Shown: positions 17,883 to 27,687, counted from the stretch's first letter. The stretch: 64,000 bases of DNA from Bradyrhizobium sp. (GCF_016219575.1 NZ_JACRMG010000006.1:62001-126000), one strand, 5' to 3'. Notes: generated by a model from the sequence alone, not told the origin. Numbers and translations are program-made.

Positions 17883-18683
17883 ATGAACCGGCTCAAGGGC
17901 AAGACCGCGATGGTGGTGGGCGCAGGCTCGATCGGACCCGGCTGGGGCAATGGCAAGGCGACCGCGGTGACCTTTGCGCGCGAGGGCGCGCAGGTGTTCT
18001 GCGTCGACCGCAACGGCGCCGCCGCGGAGGAGACCGTCAACATCATCAAGTCCGAAGGCGGCAAGGCGACGGCGTTCACCGCCGACGTCTCGCGCGCCGC
18101 AGACGTCGAGGCGATGGTCGCGGCCTGCATGAAAGCCTACGGCCGCATCGACGTGCTCGACAACAATGTCGGCATTGCGGAAATGGGCAGCGTGGTCGAG
18201 GTGAGCGAAGCGGAATGGGACCGCGTGTTCGCCGTCAACCTGAAGAGCGCGTTCCTGGCGATGAAGCACGTCATCCCGGTGATGCAGAAGCAGGGCGGCG
18301 GCTCCATCATCAACATCTCCTCCATCGCCTCGATCCGCCATCTCGGCATTTCCTATGTCACCTACGGTACCTCGAAGGCCGCGATGAACATGATGACGCG
18401 CACCACGGCCGTGCAGTTCGCGCGCGACCATGTCCGCGTCAACGCCATCCTGCCGGGCCTGATGAAGACGCCGATGGTGGAGCATTCCGCGGGGCTGGCC
18501 GCCAGCTATTCCGGCGGCGACGTCGAGGCGATGTGGCGCGCCCGCGACGCCCAGGTGCCGATGGGGCACATGGGAGACGCATGGGACGTCGCCAACGCCG
18601 CGCTGTTCCTGGCATCCGACGAGTCGAAATACATCACCGGCATCGAACTCGTCGTCGACGGCGGGATCACGGTGAAGAGCTGA
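17883..18683 (+). CDS. Short-chain dehydrogenase/reductase
   Basis: A 266-residue classical SDR, NAD(P)-dependent oxidoreductase. The cofactor loop is an unusual GAGSIGPGWGNGKA instead of TGxxxGIG. Catalytic residues are present: Ser in NISSIAS, Tyr and Lys in YGTSK, plus the NNVG motif near residue 95. The Gly-rich loop with extra residues is also seen in SDRs that act on bulky substrates. GGGAG lies before the ATG. It is last in the TRAP-DUF1850-SDR run, so it may process the imported compound. Confidence 0.92.
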   Translation: MNRLKGKTAMVVGAGSIGPGWGNGKATAVTFAREGAQVFCVDRNGAAAEETVNIIKSEGGKATAFTADVSRAADVEAMVAACMKAYGRIDVLDNNVGIAEMGSVVEVSEAEWDRVFAVNLKSAFLAMKHVIPVMQKQGGGSIINISSIASIRHLGISYVTYGTSKAAMNMMTRTTAVQFARDHVRVNAILPGLMKTPMVEHSAGLAASYSGGDVEAMWRARDAQVPMGHMGDAWDVANAALFLASDESKYITGIELVVDGGITVKS

Positions 18684-18725
18684 GCCTGAGCGTGATCCCG
18701 CAAAGCAGGATCGGTCACGTGCCGA

Positions 18726-19508
18726 TCAGATGAGAGGCGATTGCGACAGCGCCAGGATGCCGCCTGCGAACGCGTGCCAGGCGTGGGTGGCGCTGATCGG
18801 CAGGTTGAGCAGCTTCACCGCCACCAGCACGATGCCCCCGACCACATAGACCGCATGCGGCCGTCCGCGCGTGCGCCAGTCGTGCACCATCGCGACCACC
18901 AGCAGGAGATAGGCGACGAAGGCGGGCGGAATTGTCACCGCGACCGGCGGCGGGCCGGGCGGCCCGGGAGGCGCCAGGAAGGTCAGGAACCAGCGTGCGA
19001 CGGCCGCATCGAGAATCGAGATGCCGGCCAGCAGCATCAATCGCTTGTGCACCTCCGGCCGGCGCACCATGGCGATGCCGGTCGCAAGGACCACGGCGAA
19101 GAACAGGATGCCGCTCCACGGCACGATCGCGAACGCGATCCCTGCATCGGTCTGGCCGACCGCCGCCGAGCGCTGCATCGAGGTGACGCCCGCCAGGAAT
19201 CCGAAGATCGTCATCGCAGTCGCCAGCGACACGCCGATCAGCCCGACGGAGCGATGCCGTTCGGTCTGGCCCGATACCGGAAGCCACGCCTGGTATACGA
19301 AGTACAGCGACCAGGCAAAGAACACGATGCCGTGGACGTGGACTGACGGCGGCGCCGAAAACTTTCCTGTCGCGAGCGGCAGGAAAAAGGTCGGAGCAAA
19401 GCCCAGGAAAGCGACGGCCGCGCAGGCCAGCGCCATGTGAAAATAAAAATGCCGCGCAGGCGACGCCACTACGGCGCTTGCGCGACGATCATCGGTAAGC
19501 GTTGTCAT
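18726..19508 (-). CDS. Multi-pass inner-membrane protein, unknown function
   Basis: A 260-residue protein with about seven hydrophobic segments. It begins with a His-containing entry into TM1 (HFYFHMALACAAVAFLGFAP), then VHVHGIVFFAWSLYFVYQAW and later EVHKRLMLLAGISILDA. Histidines in paired membrane helices can bind haem, and DUF2306-like proteins look similar, but I am not sure of the family. A Pro/Gly-rich loop (LAPPGPPGPPP) separates TM5 and TM6. The neighbouring gene is divergent. Confidence 0.65.
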   Translation of the reverse strand: MTTLTDDRRASAVVASPARHFYFHMALACAAVAFLGFAPTFFLPLATGKFSAPPSVHVHGIVFFAWSLYFVYQAWLPVSGQTERHRSVGLIGVSLATAMTIFGFLAGVTSMQRSAAVGQTDAGIAFAIVPWSGILFFAVVLATGIAMVRRPEVHKRLMLLAGISILDAAVARWFLTFLAPPGPPGPPPVAVTIPPAFVAYLLLVVAMVHDWRTRGRPHAVYVVGGIVLVAVKLLNLPISATHAWHAFAGGILALSQSPLI

Positions 19509-19664
19509 AGGGTTTGAGTCTTTCGAACTTGCAATAGGTTCATCGATTTTTAGCGGTCAATTTCCGTTCTTTTCAGTGAGCTGGATCACGATGACCCTTG
19601 CGTGCCATGCTTCTGCCGGAATCTGCCGCTGTGCGTATTCGCCGCTGGTTGTTACGATCGGTCG

Positions 19665-20432
19665 ATGTCGATGGCGTGCAGGATTGCCGGAAGGATTGTG
19701 GTGGTCGCGTTGGCGCTGTTCGCGCCGGCGCATGCGGCATACGCCGCCGGTGCCGAGCCTGGCAAGCAGCTGCAGGCCGATCCGGCACCCTGTCTTGCGG
19801 CAGCGGCGGTTAACGACGACGACAGGATCGCCTCGCTGTGCAGCACGCTGCTCGACAACGACAAGACAGCCAAGCCGGACCGCATCAAGGCGCTGATCGC
19901 GCGCGCCGGCGTGTACGAGCGCAGAGCGGCTCTCGACGCTGCGATCGCCGACTATGATTCGGTGCTGTGGCTCGATCCGACGCTCCCCGACATCTTCAAT
20001 GCCCGCGGCGAGCTCTGGCGCAGGAAGGGCGAGCGGCCCCGGGCGGTCGCGGATTTTGGCGCCGCGTTGAAGCTCAACCCGGATCATGCCGCAGCCAGGG
20101 CCAACCATAGATCGCTGGCGCAGGAGCTGGAGCGGGCCGGCGTGCTGAAGGCCGTCGCCGGCAAGCCGAGCTTCAATTGCGCCACCGCGCGCCTTCAGGT
20201 GGAAAAGGCGATCTGCGCCAGCCCCCTGCTGGCCGATCTCGACCGCGAGATTCACGGGTCTTATGTCCGGGCGGTCCAGCAGGCCCGGGACCCGCGCGAC
20301 GCGCGTACGACCAGGCGCGAGCAGGAGCAATTCATCGCCAGCCGCAACGCGCAGTTCGGCAAGCCCGGCTACGACCTGCAAAAGGCCATGCGCGAGCGCC
20401 TGCAGCGGATCAACGGGGTAGATGGATACTGA
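19665..20432 (+). CDS. TPR plus LprI-domain secreted protein
   Basis: A 255-residue exported protein: a signal peptide (IVVVALALFAPAHAAYAA), then two TPR-like repeats (ALDAAIADYDSVLWLDPTLPDIFNARGEL and a following AVADFGAALKLNPDHAAARAN), then a C-terminal LprI/DUF1311-type domain with FNCATARLQVEKAICASPLLADLDREI. The LprI domain is a periplasmic helical unit linked to lysozyme inhibition in some bacteria. The start is uncertain (19665 or 19671); upstream codons do not resemble a signal peptide. The fusion of TPR and LprI is noteworthy. Confidence 0.75.
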   Translation: MSMACRIAGRIVVVALALFAPAHAAYAAGAEPGKQLQADPAPCLAAAAVNDDDRIASLCSTLLDNDKTAKPDRIKALIARAGVYERRAALDAAIADYDSVLWLDPTLPDIFNARGELWRRKGERPRAVADFGAALKLNPDHAAARANHRSLAQELERAGVLKAVAGKPSFNCATARLQVEKAICASPLLADLDREIHGSYVRAVQQARDPRDARTTRREQEQFIASRNAQFGKPGYDLQKAMRERLQRINGVDGY

Positions 20433-20591
20433 CCCAGTAGCCCAATAGCCTAACGTCGCAGCCGTTTCGGCTTGAAACCCAACGCCATCCCGTGACAATG
20501 ACGGGCAAGAAAATGCGTCTGAATTGATCCCGATCATGGCCGGACGCGCCGCGGCCGTTCAGCTGTCCGGGACATCGGAGGGAGCGAGCCC

Positions 20592-22502
20592 ATGAACATT
20601 CACGAGAAAAGCCGGTATCACGAAGTCCACGCGCGCTCGCTCAGGGATCCCGAGGGCTTTTGGGCGGAAGCGGCGCGGGAGATCGACTGGATCGAGCCGG
20701 CGAAGAAGGTCTTCGATCCCTCCATCGGCGCCTATGGCCGCTGGTTCACCGGTGCAGTGGTCAATACCTGCCATAACGCGCTCGACCGTCATGTCGCAGG
20801 CGGCCGCGCCGATCAGGTCGCGCTGATCCACGATTCCCCGCTCACCAACAGCGTCACCAGATTCACCTATGCCGAGTTGCTGGCCGAGGTGAAGGCGCTC
20901 GCCGCCATCATGCAGGATTTTGGCGTGGCGAAGGGCGACCGCGTCATCCTCTATATGCCGATGGTGCCGGAAGCCGTCGTGGCCATGCTCGCCTGCGCGC
21001 GCATCGGCGCGGTGCACAGCGTGGTGTTCGGCGGCTTTGCCGCCAAGGAGCTCGCCACCCGCATTGACGACGCCAAGCCGAAGCTGATCTTTACCGCGAG
21101 CTGCGGCATCGAGCCCGGCCGTATCGTGCAGTACAAGCCGCTGCTGGACGAGGCGATCGAGCTTTCGAGCAGCAAACCGTCCGCCTGCATCGTCCTGCAG
21201 CGCCCGCAACACGGCTGCGGTCTCATCAATGGCCGCGATCATGACTGGGCGACGCTGCGCAGCAACGCGATCGCCGCGAAGAAATCGGCGGATTGCGTGC
21301 CGGTGCTCGCCACCGACCCGCTCTACATCCTCTACACCTCGGGCACCACCGGCATCCCGAAGGGCGTGGTGCGCGACAATGGCGGGCATCTGGTCGCGCT
21401 GAAATGGTCGATGTTCAATCTCTACGGCGTCAAGCCGGGCGAGGTGTGGTGGTGCGGTTCCGACATCGGCTGGGTGGTCGGCCACAGCTACATCGTCTAC
21501 GGCCCGCTGATCCATGGCGCGACCACGATCATGTATGAGGGCAAGCCGGTCGGCACGCCCGATGCAGGCGCGTTCTGGCGGCTGATTGCCGAGCACAAGG
21601 CGGTGGCGCTGTTCACGGCGCCGACCGCGTTCCGCGCCATCCGCAAGGAGGACCCGGAAGGCAAGTTCATCCGGCAATACGATCTGTCGAAATTCCGCAC
21701 GCTGTTCCTGGCCGGCGAGCGCGCCGATCCGCCGACGGTGGAATGGGCGGAGCAGCAATTGAAGGTGCCTGTCATCGATCACTGGTGGCAGACCGAAACC
21801 GGCTGGTGCATCGCCGGCAATCCGGTGGGGCTCGGCATGCTGCCGGTCAAGCACGGCTCGCCGACGGTACCGATGCCGGGCTACCAGGTCGACGTCGTCG
21901 ACGAGGCGGCCAAGCCGGTGCCTGCGAACACGATGGGTTCGATCGTCATCAAGCTGCCGATGCCGCCGGCCTGCCTTCCGACGCTGTGGCAGCAGGAGGA
22001 GCGCTTCAAGGAAGCCTACCTCACCGAATTCCCCGGCTACTACAAGACCTCGGATGCCGGCTACAAGGACGAGGACGGCTATGTCTGGGTGATGGGTCGC
22101 ACCGACGACATCATCAATGTCGCCGGCCACCGCCTCTCCACCGGCGGCATGGAGGAAATTCTCGCATCGCATGCGGACGTCGCCGAATGCGCCGTGCTCG
22201 GCATCAAGGACGCGATCAAGGGCGAGGTGCCCTGCGGCTTCCTGGTGCTGAAGGCCGGCGTGACGCGCAAGCCCGCCGAGATCGAGAAGGAGATCGTGGC
22301 GCTGGTGCGCGAGAAGCTCGGGCCCGTCGCCGCCTTCAAGCTCGCCATCACCGTCGGTCGCCTGCCGAAGACGCGCTCGGGCAAGATCCTGCGCGGCACC
22401 ATCAAGAAGATCGCCGACGGCGAAAGCTGGACCATGCCGGCGACGATCGAGGATCCCAAGGTGCTCGACGAGATCGGCGACGCGCTGAAGGGCAGGGTGT
22501 GA
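20592..22502 (+). CDS. prpE: Propionyl-CoA synthetase
   Basis: A 636-residue adenylate-forming enzyme that activates propionate (and less well acetate) to its CoA ester through an acyl-AMP. The P-loop YTSGTTGIPKG is near residue 250; WWQTETGW and the hinge-region GRTDDIINVAGHRLSTGGMEE (residues 512-532) match PrpE and acetyl-CoA synthetases. The catalytic Lys is in TRSGKILRG near the C-terminus. The opening YHEVHARSLRDPEGFWAEAAREIDW is typical of PrpE. The start follows GGAGGGAGCGAGCCC. It is monocistronic. Confidence 0.93.
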   Translation: MNIHEKSRYHEVHARSLRDPEGFWAEAAREIDWIEPAKKVFDPSIGAYGRWFTGAVVNTCHNALDRHVAGGRADQVALIHDSPLTNSVTRFTYAELLAEVKALAAIMQDFGVAKGDRVILYMPMVPEAVVAMLACARIGAVHSVVFGGFAAKELATRIDDAKPKLIFTASCGIEPGRIVQYKPLLDEAIELSSSKPSACIVLQRPQHGCGLINGRDHDWATLRSNAIAAKKSADCVPVLATDPLYILYTSGTTGIPKGVVRDNGGHLVALKWSMFNLYGVKPGEVWWCGSDIGWVVGHSYIVYGPLIHGATTIMYEGKPVGTPDAGAFWRLIAEHKAVALFTAPTAFRAIRKEDPEGKFIRQYDLSKFRTLFLAGERADPPTVEWAEQQLKVPVIDHWWQTETGWCIAGNPVGLGMLPVKHGSPTVPMPGYQVDVVDEAAKPVPANTMGSIVIKLPMPPACLPTLWQQEERFKEAYLTEFPGYYKTSDAGYKDEDGYVWVMGRTDDIINVAGHRLSTGGMEEILASHADVAECAVLGIKDAIKGEVPCGFLVLKAGVTRKPAEIEKEIVALVREKLGPVAAFKLAITVGRLPKTRSGKILRGTIKKIADGESWTMPATIEDPKVLDEIGDALKGRV

Positions 22503-22609
22503 GGGGCCCCGTCGTTCCCCCGGCAAGGACGTAAACCATGGGGCGCAATTGCGCCCCGCTTGCCTTTATTTCGATGGATTGTCGGCTCAATCCGGCGACG
22601 GCGAATTCA

Positions 22610-22885
22610 ATGCACGGCCAAAAAATGCGACCGCTTCTGGTTCTGCTGCTGATTGCCACCATGCTCGCCGGCTGCTTCGAGCGCGGCCAGACGGTGGCGG
22701 TCGACAGCCCGCCGCCGCCGGATGACGACGCCATTTGCCGCGCCAACAACGTCCAGCCCGGCTCGCCCGCCTATATCGTCTGCCGCAAGGAGCGCGACGC
22801 CATGCGGGCCAAGTCCGAGGCGCGCGCCGACCGTGCCCAGCGCAATCTCGGCGAATACATGCTCAATAACCCGACCAGACCGTAG
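22610..22885 (+). CDS. Small lipoprotein, unknown function
   Basis: A 91-residue protein whose N-terminus has a lipobox: RPLLVLLLIATMLAGC, so the Cys should be lipidated and the protein anchored to a membrane. The mature part is about 70 residues, with a Pro-rich stretch (DSPPPPDDD), two cysteines (ICRANN, VCRKE) and a charged helix. An ATG at 22625 is an alternative start. It is followed 16 bases later by a DUF6494-type gene. Confidence 0.7.
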   Translation: MHGQKMRPLLVLLLIATMLAGCFERGQTVAVDSPPPPDDDAICRANNVQPGSPAYIVCRKERDAMRAKSEARADRAQRNLGEYMLNNPTRP

Positions 22886-22901
22886 CACCTGGAGAATCAT
22901 C

Positions 22902-23108
22902 ATGAACGAAGACAGCTTCAACAGCAGCCTGCGCGGCTTCCTCAAGAAGGTCGGCATCACCTCGCAGCGCGAGATCGAGAAGGCCGTGCGCGACGCGGTC
23001 GCGGCCGGCAAGCTCAAGGGCAACGAGAAATTGCCGGCGAAAATGGTGCTCACCATCGGCGGCGTCAGCCTGACGCACGAGATCACGGGCGAGATCGAGT
23101 TGGGGTAA
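22902..23108 (+). CDS. DUF6494-type small protein
   Basis: A 68-residue protein of the pattern MNEDSFNSSLRGFLKKVGITSQREIE followed by LPAKMVLTIGGVSLTHEITGEI. This pattern is common as a small conserved protein in proteobacteria (DUF6494 type); the function is unknown. GGAG lies before the ATG. No membrane segment. Confidence 0.8.
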   Translation: MNEDSFNSSLRGFLKKVGITSQREIEKAVRDAVAAGKLKGNEKLPAKMVLTIGGVSLTHEITGEIELG

Positions 23109-23340
23109 TTATTCGATCGGCCGGCGAATGTGCGTGCTTGGATAGCGCAGCGAGTGATCGGCACTAGCTTCAATCGCCTTGAGAATTGTTGGCATTGGCG
23201 TCAGACGTGGCGCGATTGCAACAATGTGACAACTTCGCACGAAACTGACTGAGATCAGTTTTTGTCCGGCCGCTTTCCTGTCCCTTGCCGCGGTGCGGCA
23301 CGACATGTGTTCGTGCTGATTTGGCCTAAGGGAAAATCCC

Positions 23341-24090
23341 ATGAAGAAATATATCTCGAACGCATTGTCGCTGCCGATACTGGCAGCGGCGCTGTTCGGA
23401 GCTGTGCAGTCCGCGCAAGCTGCCGACCTTCCAGTCTACAAGAAAGCGCCGCCGGTCGAAGCCTGGAATCCCTGGATGATCCGCCTTCGCGTGCTCGGCG
23501 TTCTGCCGGATACCGGCGGTAGCACGGTGAATGTCGGCAACCCGCTGATCCCGGCGCTGTCGTCGCCGAATTCCGGTCTGTCGATGAACAATCAGGTCGT
23601 GCCGGAACTCGATATTACCTACTTCTTCACCAAGAACATCGCGGCCGAACTAATCCTCGGCGTCACCCGGCATTCGATCACGGGCAACGGCTCGCTCACC
23701 CCTCTGCCGATCGGCAAGTCCTGGCTGCTGCCGCCGACCCTGACGTTGCAATATCACTTCACCGGCCTTGGCGCGTTCAAGCCGTATGTCGGCGCCGGCG
23801 TCAATTACACCGTGTTCTTTAGCCAGTCTGCCGCCAACGCGCCGACCTTCGTGCCGGGTGCCGCTGGGGTTCTGGCGACCACCAATCTCAACGTCAGCAA
23901 TGCCTTCGGTGCGGCGGTGCAGTTCGGCTTCGACTACATGCTCGACCGTCACTGGGGCCTGAACGTCGACGTCAAGAAGCTGTGGCTGCGTCCCGACTAT
24001 ACCGCCGTCGTGAACGGCGGGATTCCGGTCTCCGGCCGAGCCAACATCGATCCGTGGCTGGTCGGTGGTGGCTTGACCTACAAGTTCTGA
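23341..24090 (+). CDS. OmpW-family outer-membrane protein
   Basis: A 249-residue outer-membrane beta-barrel protein. A signal peptide (SLPILAAALFGAVQSAQA) precedes a mature domain with alternating strands: WNPWMIRLRVLGVLPD opens the barrel, PELDITYFFTKNIAAELILG follows, and WLVGGGLTYKF ends on the terminal aromatic Phe needed for BAM recognition. OmpW channels small hydrophobic molecules across the outer membrane. About 230 bases upstream hold no gene. A strong hairpin follows the stop. Confidence 0.93.
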   Translation: MKKYISNALSLPILAAALFGAVQSAQAADLPVYKKAPPVEAWNPWMIRLRVLGVLPDTGGSTVNVGNPLIPALSSPNSGLSMNNQVVPELDITYFFTKNIAAELILGVTRHSITGNGSLTPLPIGKSWLLPPTLTLQYHFTGLGAFKPYVGAGVNYTVFFSQSAANAPTFVPGAAGVLATTNLNVSNAFGAAVQFGFDYMLDRHWGLNVDVKKLWLRPDYTAVVNGGIPVSGRANIDPWLVGGGLTYKF

Positions 24091-24108
24091 CCGCTGTCTC
24101 TCAACGAA

Positions 24109-24139
24109 GAGGCCGTGCCCGCTATTCGGGCACGGCCTC
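24109..24139 (+). terminator. Rho-independent-like terminator after the OmpW gene
   Basis: GAGGCCGTGCCCG and CGGGCACGGCCTC form a perfect 13-base-pair stem around CTATT, 18 bases beyond the OmpW stop codon. No clean T-run follows (TCTCC), which is usual in this GC range. It can also serve the convergent trcR gene. Confidence 0.8.
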
Positions 24140-24193
24140 TCTCCGGACAAATGGGCAGAGTGATCGGGCGCCGCAGCGGCAAGGCCGGCGGCG

Positions 24194-24886
24194 CTACTCT
24201 TCCTCGGCCTTCTTGCCGCCGATCGTCTTCAGCTTGGCGAACACGGCATCGACGTTGAGGTCGTCGCGCTCCTTTTCAGTCGTCTCCAACTCCGGCTCCT
24301 TGCGGGTGGTCTCGGAGGCCGGCAGCAGCGTGGCGCCGCCGTAATTGGCCGGCACCGGCTTTTCCTTGGCCGCGCGCTGCACCTCGAAATCGAGCTCGAT
24401 CTGCGAGCACAGGCCGAGCGTCACCGGATCCATCGGCGTCAGCGTGGAAGCATTCCAATGGGTGCGGTCGCGTACGCTCGCGATCGTGGTCTTGGTGGTG
24501 CCGACCAGGCGCATGATCTGCGCGTCCTTCAACTCGGGATGGTTGCGCACCAGCCAGAGGATCGCGCTCGGGCGCTCATGGCGGCGCGACACCGGGGTGT
24601 AGCGCGGGCCCTTGCGCTTGGCGGCCGGCGGCAGCACCACCTTGCTCTCTTCCAGCCTGAGACGGTACTCGGGATCCTTCTCACCCTTTTCGATCTCCTC
24701 GCGGGTCAACTGCCCGTTGGAAATCGGGTCCATGCCCTTGATGCCCTGGGCGGCGTCGCCGTCGGCAATGGCGCGGATCTCCAGCGGGTGCATCTTGGTG
24801 AAATCGGCGACCTGGTCGAAGGTCAGCGCGGTATTATCAAGCAGCCAAACGGCCGTCGCCTTCGGCATCAGCGGCGCGTTGCTCAT
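24194..24886 (-). CDS. trcR: Cell-cycle transcriptional regulator TrcR (DUF1013)
   Basis: A 230-residue DUF1013 protein, an alphaproteobacterial regulator tied to the cell cycle. The opening MSNAPLMPKATAVWLLDNTALTFDQ is the hallmark, with HPLEIRAIADGDAAQGIKGMDPI and a helix-turn-helix-like ELKDAQIMRLVGTTKTTIASVR near residue 120. AAGGAG lies before the ATG at 24886. The C-terminal 50 residues are charged and probably disordered. It converges on the OmpW gene. Confidence 0.92.
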   Translation of the reverse strand: MSNAPLMPKATAVWLLDNTALTFDQVADFTKMHPLEIRAIADGDAAQGIKGMDPISNGQLTREEIEKGEKDPEYRLRLEESKVVLPPAAKRKGPRYTPVSRRHERPSAILWLVRNHPELKDAQIMRLVGTTKTTIASVRDRTHWNASTLTPMDPVTLGLCSQIELDFEVQRAAKEKPVPANYGGATLLPASETTRKEPELETTEKERDDLNVDAVFAKLKTIGGKKAEEE

Positions 24887-25105
24887 GGCAAATCTCCTTT
24901 GCGCTTCGCCCACCTCTTCGGAGGCGAAGCCTTTGGTCATCAGCGATGACGGGAATTCCGCCCTATATAAGCCCTCAGGGGTAAAAGGCGCAATGCCCAA
25001 GGAAAAGTGCCTTGACATGGCTCAAAACCGGTCCCAAGTCCTTATTCAAACAGGCCGTTCCCCGCCCGCCGGCAGGGGGTGATTCGGTCCCGGGAATTGC
25101 CCGCA

Positions 25106-26080
25106 ATGTCAGCGAAACCAGACCCAAAACCTGACCTTAGGATCGTGCTTTGTTCTCCCCGCGGCTTCTGTGCCGGGGTGGTTCGGGCCATTGATACCGT
25201 GGAACGGGCGCTCGCCATCTATGGCGCCCCCGTCTATGTCCGTCACGAGATCGTCCATAACAAATATGTCGTCGACAGCCTGAAGACCAAGGGCGCGATC
25301 TTCGTCGAGGAACTGGAAGAGATTCCGGACAATACCAACGCGCCGGTGGTGTTCTCGGCCCACGGGGTTCCGAAGGCGGTTCCGGCCGAAGCCAAGCAGC
25401 GCAATTTCTTTTCGCTGGATGCGACCTGCCCGCTGGTGACCAAGGTGCATCGCGAGGCGGCGATCCACTTCAAGCGCGGCCGCGAGATACTGCTGATCGG
25501 CCATTCGCATCACCCGGAAGTGGTCGGCACGCTCGGTCAGTTGCCGCCGGGCGCGATCACGCTGATCGAGACCGCGGACGATGCGAAAACCTTCACGCCG
25601 AAGGACCCGACCAATCTTGCCTTCGTGACGCAGACGACTCTGTCGATCGACGACACCAGGGAGATCGTGGAAATCCTGAAGGGCCGTTTCCCCAGCATTT
25701 ACGGTCCGCACAAGGAAGACATCTGCTACGCCACCACCAACCGCCAGCTCGCGGTGAAGAAGGTCGCGCCCGTCGTCGATGCGCTGATCGTGGTCGGCGC
25801 GCCGAACTCGTCGAACTCGCAGCGGCTGCGCGAAGTCGCCGAGCGCGAGGGTTGCCCGATTTCGGTGCTGGCGCAGCGCGCCGGCGATATCGACTGGAAG
25901 CGCTTCGAGGGCATCAGGAGCCTCGGCATCACCGCGGGCGCCTCCGCCCCGGAAGTGATCGTCGAGGAGATCATGGGCGCCTTCGCCGAGCGTTACGCGC
26001 TGCATGTGGAGACGGTCTCGGCCGCGGAAGAGAACGAGTTCTTCCCGCTGCCGCGTTCGGTACGGCCTGACGCAGCGTAA
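25106..26080 (+). CDS. ispH: 4-hydroxy-3-methylbut-2-enyl diphosphate reductase
   Basis: IspH (LytB) performs the last step of the MEP pathway, reducing HMBPP to IPP and DMAPP with a [4Fe-4S] cluster. All three cluster cysteines are seen: Cys22 in PRGFCAGV, Cys108 in DATCPLV, Cys207 in EDICYATT. His pairs HNKYVV and [10 protein letters not shown] line the diphosphate pocket, with the catalytic TQTTLS. 324 residues from an ATG at 25106. It is followed nine bases later by thrB. Confidence 0.97.
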   Translation: MSAKPDPKPDLRIVLCSPRGFCAGVVRAIDTVERALAIYGAPVYVRHEIVHNKYVVDSLKTKGAIFVEELEEIPDNTNAPVVFSAHGVPKAVPAEAKQRNFFSLDATCPLVTKVHREAAIHFKRGREILLIGHSHHPEVVGTLGQLPPGAITLIETADDAKTFTPKDPTNLAFVTQTTLSIDDTREIVEILKGRFPSIYGPHKEDICYATTNRQLAVKKVAPVVDALIVVGAPNSSNSQRLREVAEREGCPISVLAQRAGDIDWKRFEGIRSLGITAGASAPEVIVEEIMGAFAERYALHVETVSAAEENEFFPLPRSVRPDAA

Positions 26081-26089
26081 GGCCGTGCC

Positions 26090-27070
26090 ATGGCGGTTTA
26101 CACCGACGTCGCCGCCGAAGAGCTAGCGGAATTCCTCAAAGGCTACGACATCGGCGAATTGCTCTCCTACAAGGGCATCGCCGAGGGCGTGGAGAATTCC
26201 AACTTCCTGATGCACACCAGCAAGGGCGCCTACATCCTCACGCTCTATGAGAAGCGCGTGGCGGAGGACGACCTGCCGTACTTCCTGTCGCTGATGGCGC
26301 ATCTCGCCCAGCACGGGGTGAGCTGCCCGCAGCCGGCGAAGAATCGCAACGGCGCAGTTTATTCGACGCTCGCCGGTCGGCCTGCCGCGATCATCAATTT
26401 CCTCGAAGGCATGTGGCCGCGCCGGCCGAACGCAGCGCATTGCGCCGGGGTCGGCGAGGCGCTGGCGAAGATGCATCTTGCAGGGCACGACTTTCCGCTG
26501 TTCCGCGCCAATCCCCTGTCCGTTTCCGGCTGGCGGCCGCTGTTTGAGCGCGCCGCCGATCGCGCCGACAGCGTGCAGGCCGGCCTTCGCGACTTCATCG
26601 CCCGCGAGCTCGACTATCTCGAGACGCGCTGGCCGAACGATCTGCCGGTCGGCGTCATCCATGCCGACCTGTTTCCCGACAACGTGTTCTTTCTCGGCGA
26701 CAAGCTGTCCGGCCTGATCGACTTCCCGTTTTCCTGTAATGACATCCTGGCCTATGACGTTGCGATCTGTCTCAACGCCTGGTGCTTTGAGCCCGATCAT
26801 TCCTTCAACGTCACCAAGGCGCGCGCGCTGCTCAACGCCTATGGCCGCACACGCCCGCTGTCGGCGACGGAGCAGAATGCGCTGCCGCTGCTGGCGCGCG
26901 GCGCGGCACTGCGTTTCCTGCTGACGCGCCTTGTCGATTTCCTCAACGTCCCCGCGGGCGCGCTGGTCAAGCCGAAGGATCCGCTGGAATATGTCCGCAA
27001 GCTGCGCTTCCAGCAGGGCGTAGCCAGCCTCAATGATTATGGCGTGACGCCTGCGGGATGCGCGGCGTGA
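26090..27070 (+). CDS. thrB: Homoserine kinase (APH-fold ThrB)
   Basis: A 326-residue kinase making O-phosphohomoserine for threonine synthesis. It is of the aminoglycoside-phosphotransferase-like type used by alphaproteobacteria, not the GHMP type of E. coli. The opening [16 protein letters not shown] and the catalytic loop [14 protein letters not shown], followed by LIDFPFS (the Mg-binding Asp), are clear. It sits between ispH and rnhA, a conserved trio in this group, and overlaps rnhA by 13 bases. Confidence 0.95.
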   Translation: MAVYTDVAAEELAEFLKGYDIGELLSYKGIAEGVENSNFLMHTSKGAYILTLYEKRVAEDDLPYFLSLMAHLAQHGVSCPQPAKNRNGAVYSTLAGRPAAIINFLEGMWPRRPNAAHCAGVGEALAKMHLAGHDFPLFRANPLSVSGWRPLFERAADRADSVQAGLRDFIARELDYLETRWPNDLPVGVIHADLFPDNVFFLGDKLSGLIDFPFSCNDILAYDVAICLNAWCFEPDHSFNVTKARALLNAYGRTRPLSATEQNALPLLARGAALRFLLTRLVDFLNVPAGALVKPKDPLEYVRKLRFQQGVASLNDYGVTPAGCAA

Positions 27071-27519
27071 GCGAAAAGCCGCACGTCACGATCTTCACCG
27101 ACGGCGCCTGCTCCGGAAATCCCGGCCCCGGCGGTTGGGGCGCGATCCTGCGCTTTGGCGACGTCGAGAAGGAACTGAAGGGCGGCGAGGCGCACACCAC
27201 CAACAACCGCATGGAATTGATGGCAGCGATCTCGGCGCTGGAGGCGCTGAAGAAATCCTGCGTGGTCGATCTCACCACCGACAGCCAGTATGTGCGCCAG
27301 GGCATCACCGGCTGGATCCACGGCTGGAAGAAGAACGGCTGGCGCACCGCCGACAAGAAGCCGGTGAAGAACGCCGAGCTGTGGCAGCGGCTCGATACCG
27401 CGCTGAAGCCGCACGAGGTGCGCTGGCACTGGATCAAGGGCCACGCCGGCCACGCCGGGAACGAGCGCGCCGATCAGCTGGCGCGCGAGGGTGTGGCCAT
27501 GGCGAGGTTGAAAAGCTGA
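27058..27519 (+). CDS. rnhA: Ribonuclease HI
   Basis: A 153-residue endonuclease that cuts RNA in RNA-DNA hybrids. The catalytic carboxylates are present: Asp in [16 protein letters not shown], Glu in NRMELMAAI, Asp in TTDSQYV and Asp in ERADQLA, with the basic handle [10 protein letters not shown] that separates RNase HI from archaeal forms. The start overlaps the end of thrB by 13 bases, indicating translational coupling. Confidence 0.97.
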   Translation: MRGVSEKPHVTIFTDGACSGNPGPGGWGAILRFGDVEKELKGGEAHTTNNRMELMAAISALEALKKSCVVDLTTDSQYVRQGITGWIHGWKKNGWRTADKKPVKNAELWQRLDTALKPHEVRWHWIKGHAGHAGNERADQLAREGVAMARLKS

Positions 27520-27529
27520 TGGAATCGTA

Positions 27530-27598
27530 GGGTGGGTAGAGCGAAGCGAAACCCACCATCTTCGTGGCGATGGGTTTCGCTACGCTCTACCCATCCTG
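27530..27598. repeat. Interspersed palindromic repeat (GGGTGGGTAGAGCG type)
   Basis: GGGTGGGTAGAGCGAAGCGA and following bases pair with the mirrored TGGGTTTCGCTACGCTCTAC arm around a short centre, giving a long imperfect hairpin. Elements of this sequence (GGTGGGTAGAGCGAAGCGAAACCCACC) are typical dispersed palindromes of Bradyrhizobium-type genomes. Confidence 0.7.
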
Positions 27599-27629
27599 CA
27601 AACTATCTTTCCCGATCTCAAGAACGTGG

Positions 27630-27652
27630 ATGCCCGGGACAAGCCCGGGCAT
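27630..27652. terminator. Bidirectional hairpin between rnhA and peroxiredoxin
   Basis: ATGCCCGGG, ACAAG, CCCGGGCAT: a perfect nine-base-pair stem between two convergent genes. The same core (TGCCCGGG...CCCGGGCA) recurs at 39855-39879. Without a T-run here it may be a repeat-derived terminator. Confidence 0.6.
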
Positions 27653-27687
27653 GACGTCATTCGTTGATGCAGCCTGACGCTACGCGA

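Noticed and set aside
20559..22526. Long minus-strand frame (655 residues) opposite prpE
   Set aside because: Shadow of the propionyl-CoA synthetase gene; no ribosome binding site and no family pattern.
23109..23340. TGTGAC...CGCAC as a CRP/FNR-type site before the OmpW gene
   Set aside because: Only one half matches TGTGA; the other half departs from TCACA, and no TTGAT-N4-ATCAA box is present.
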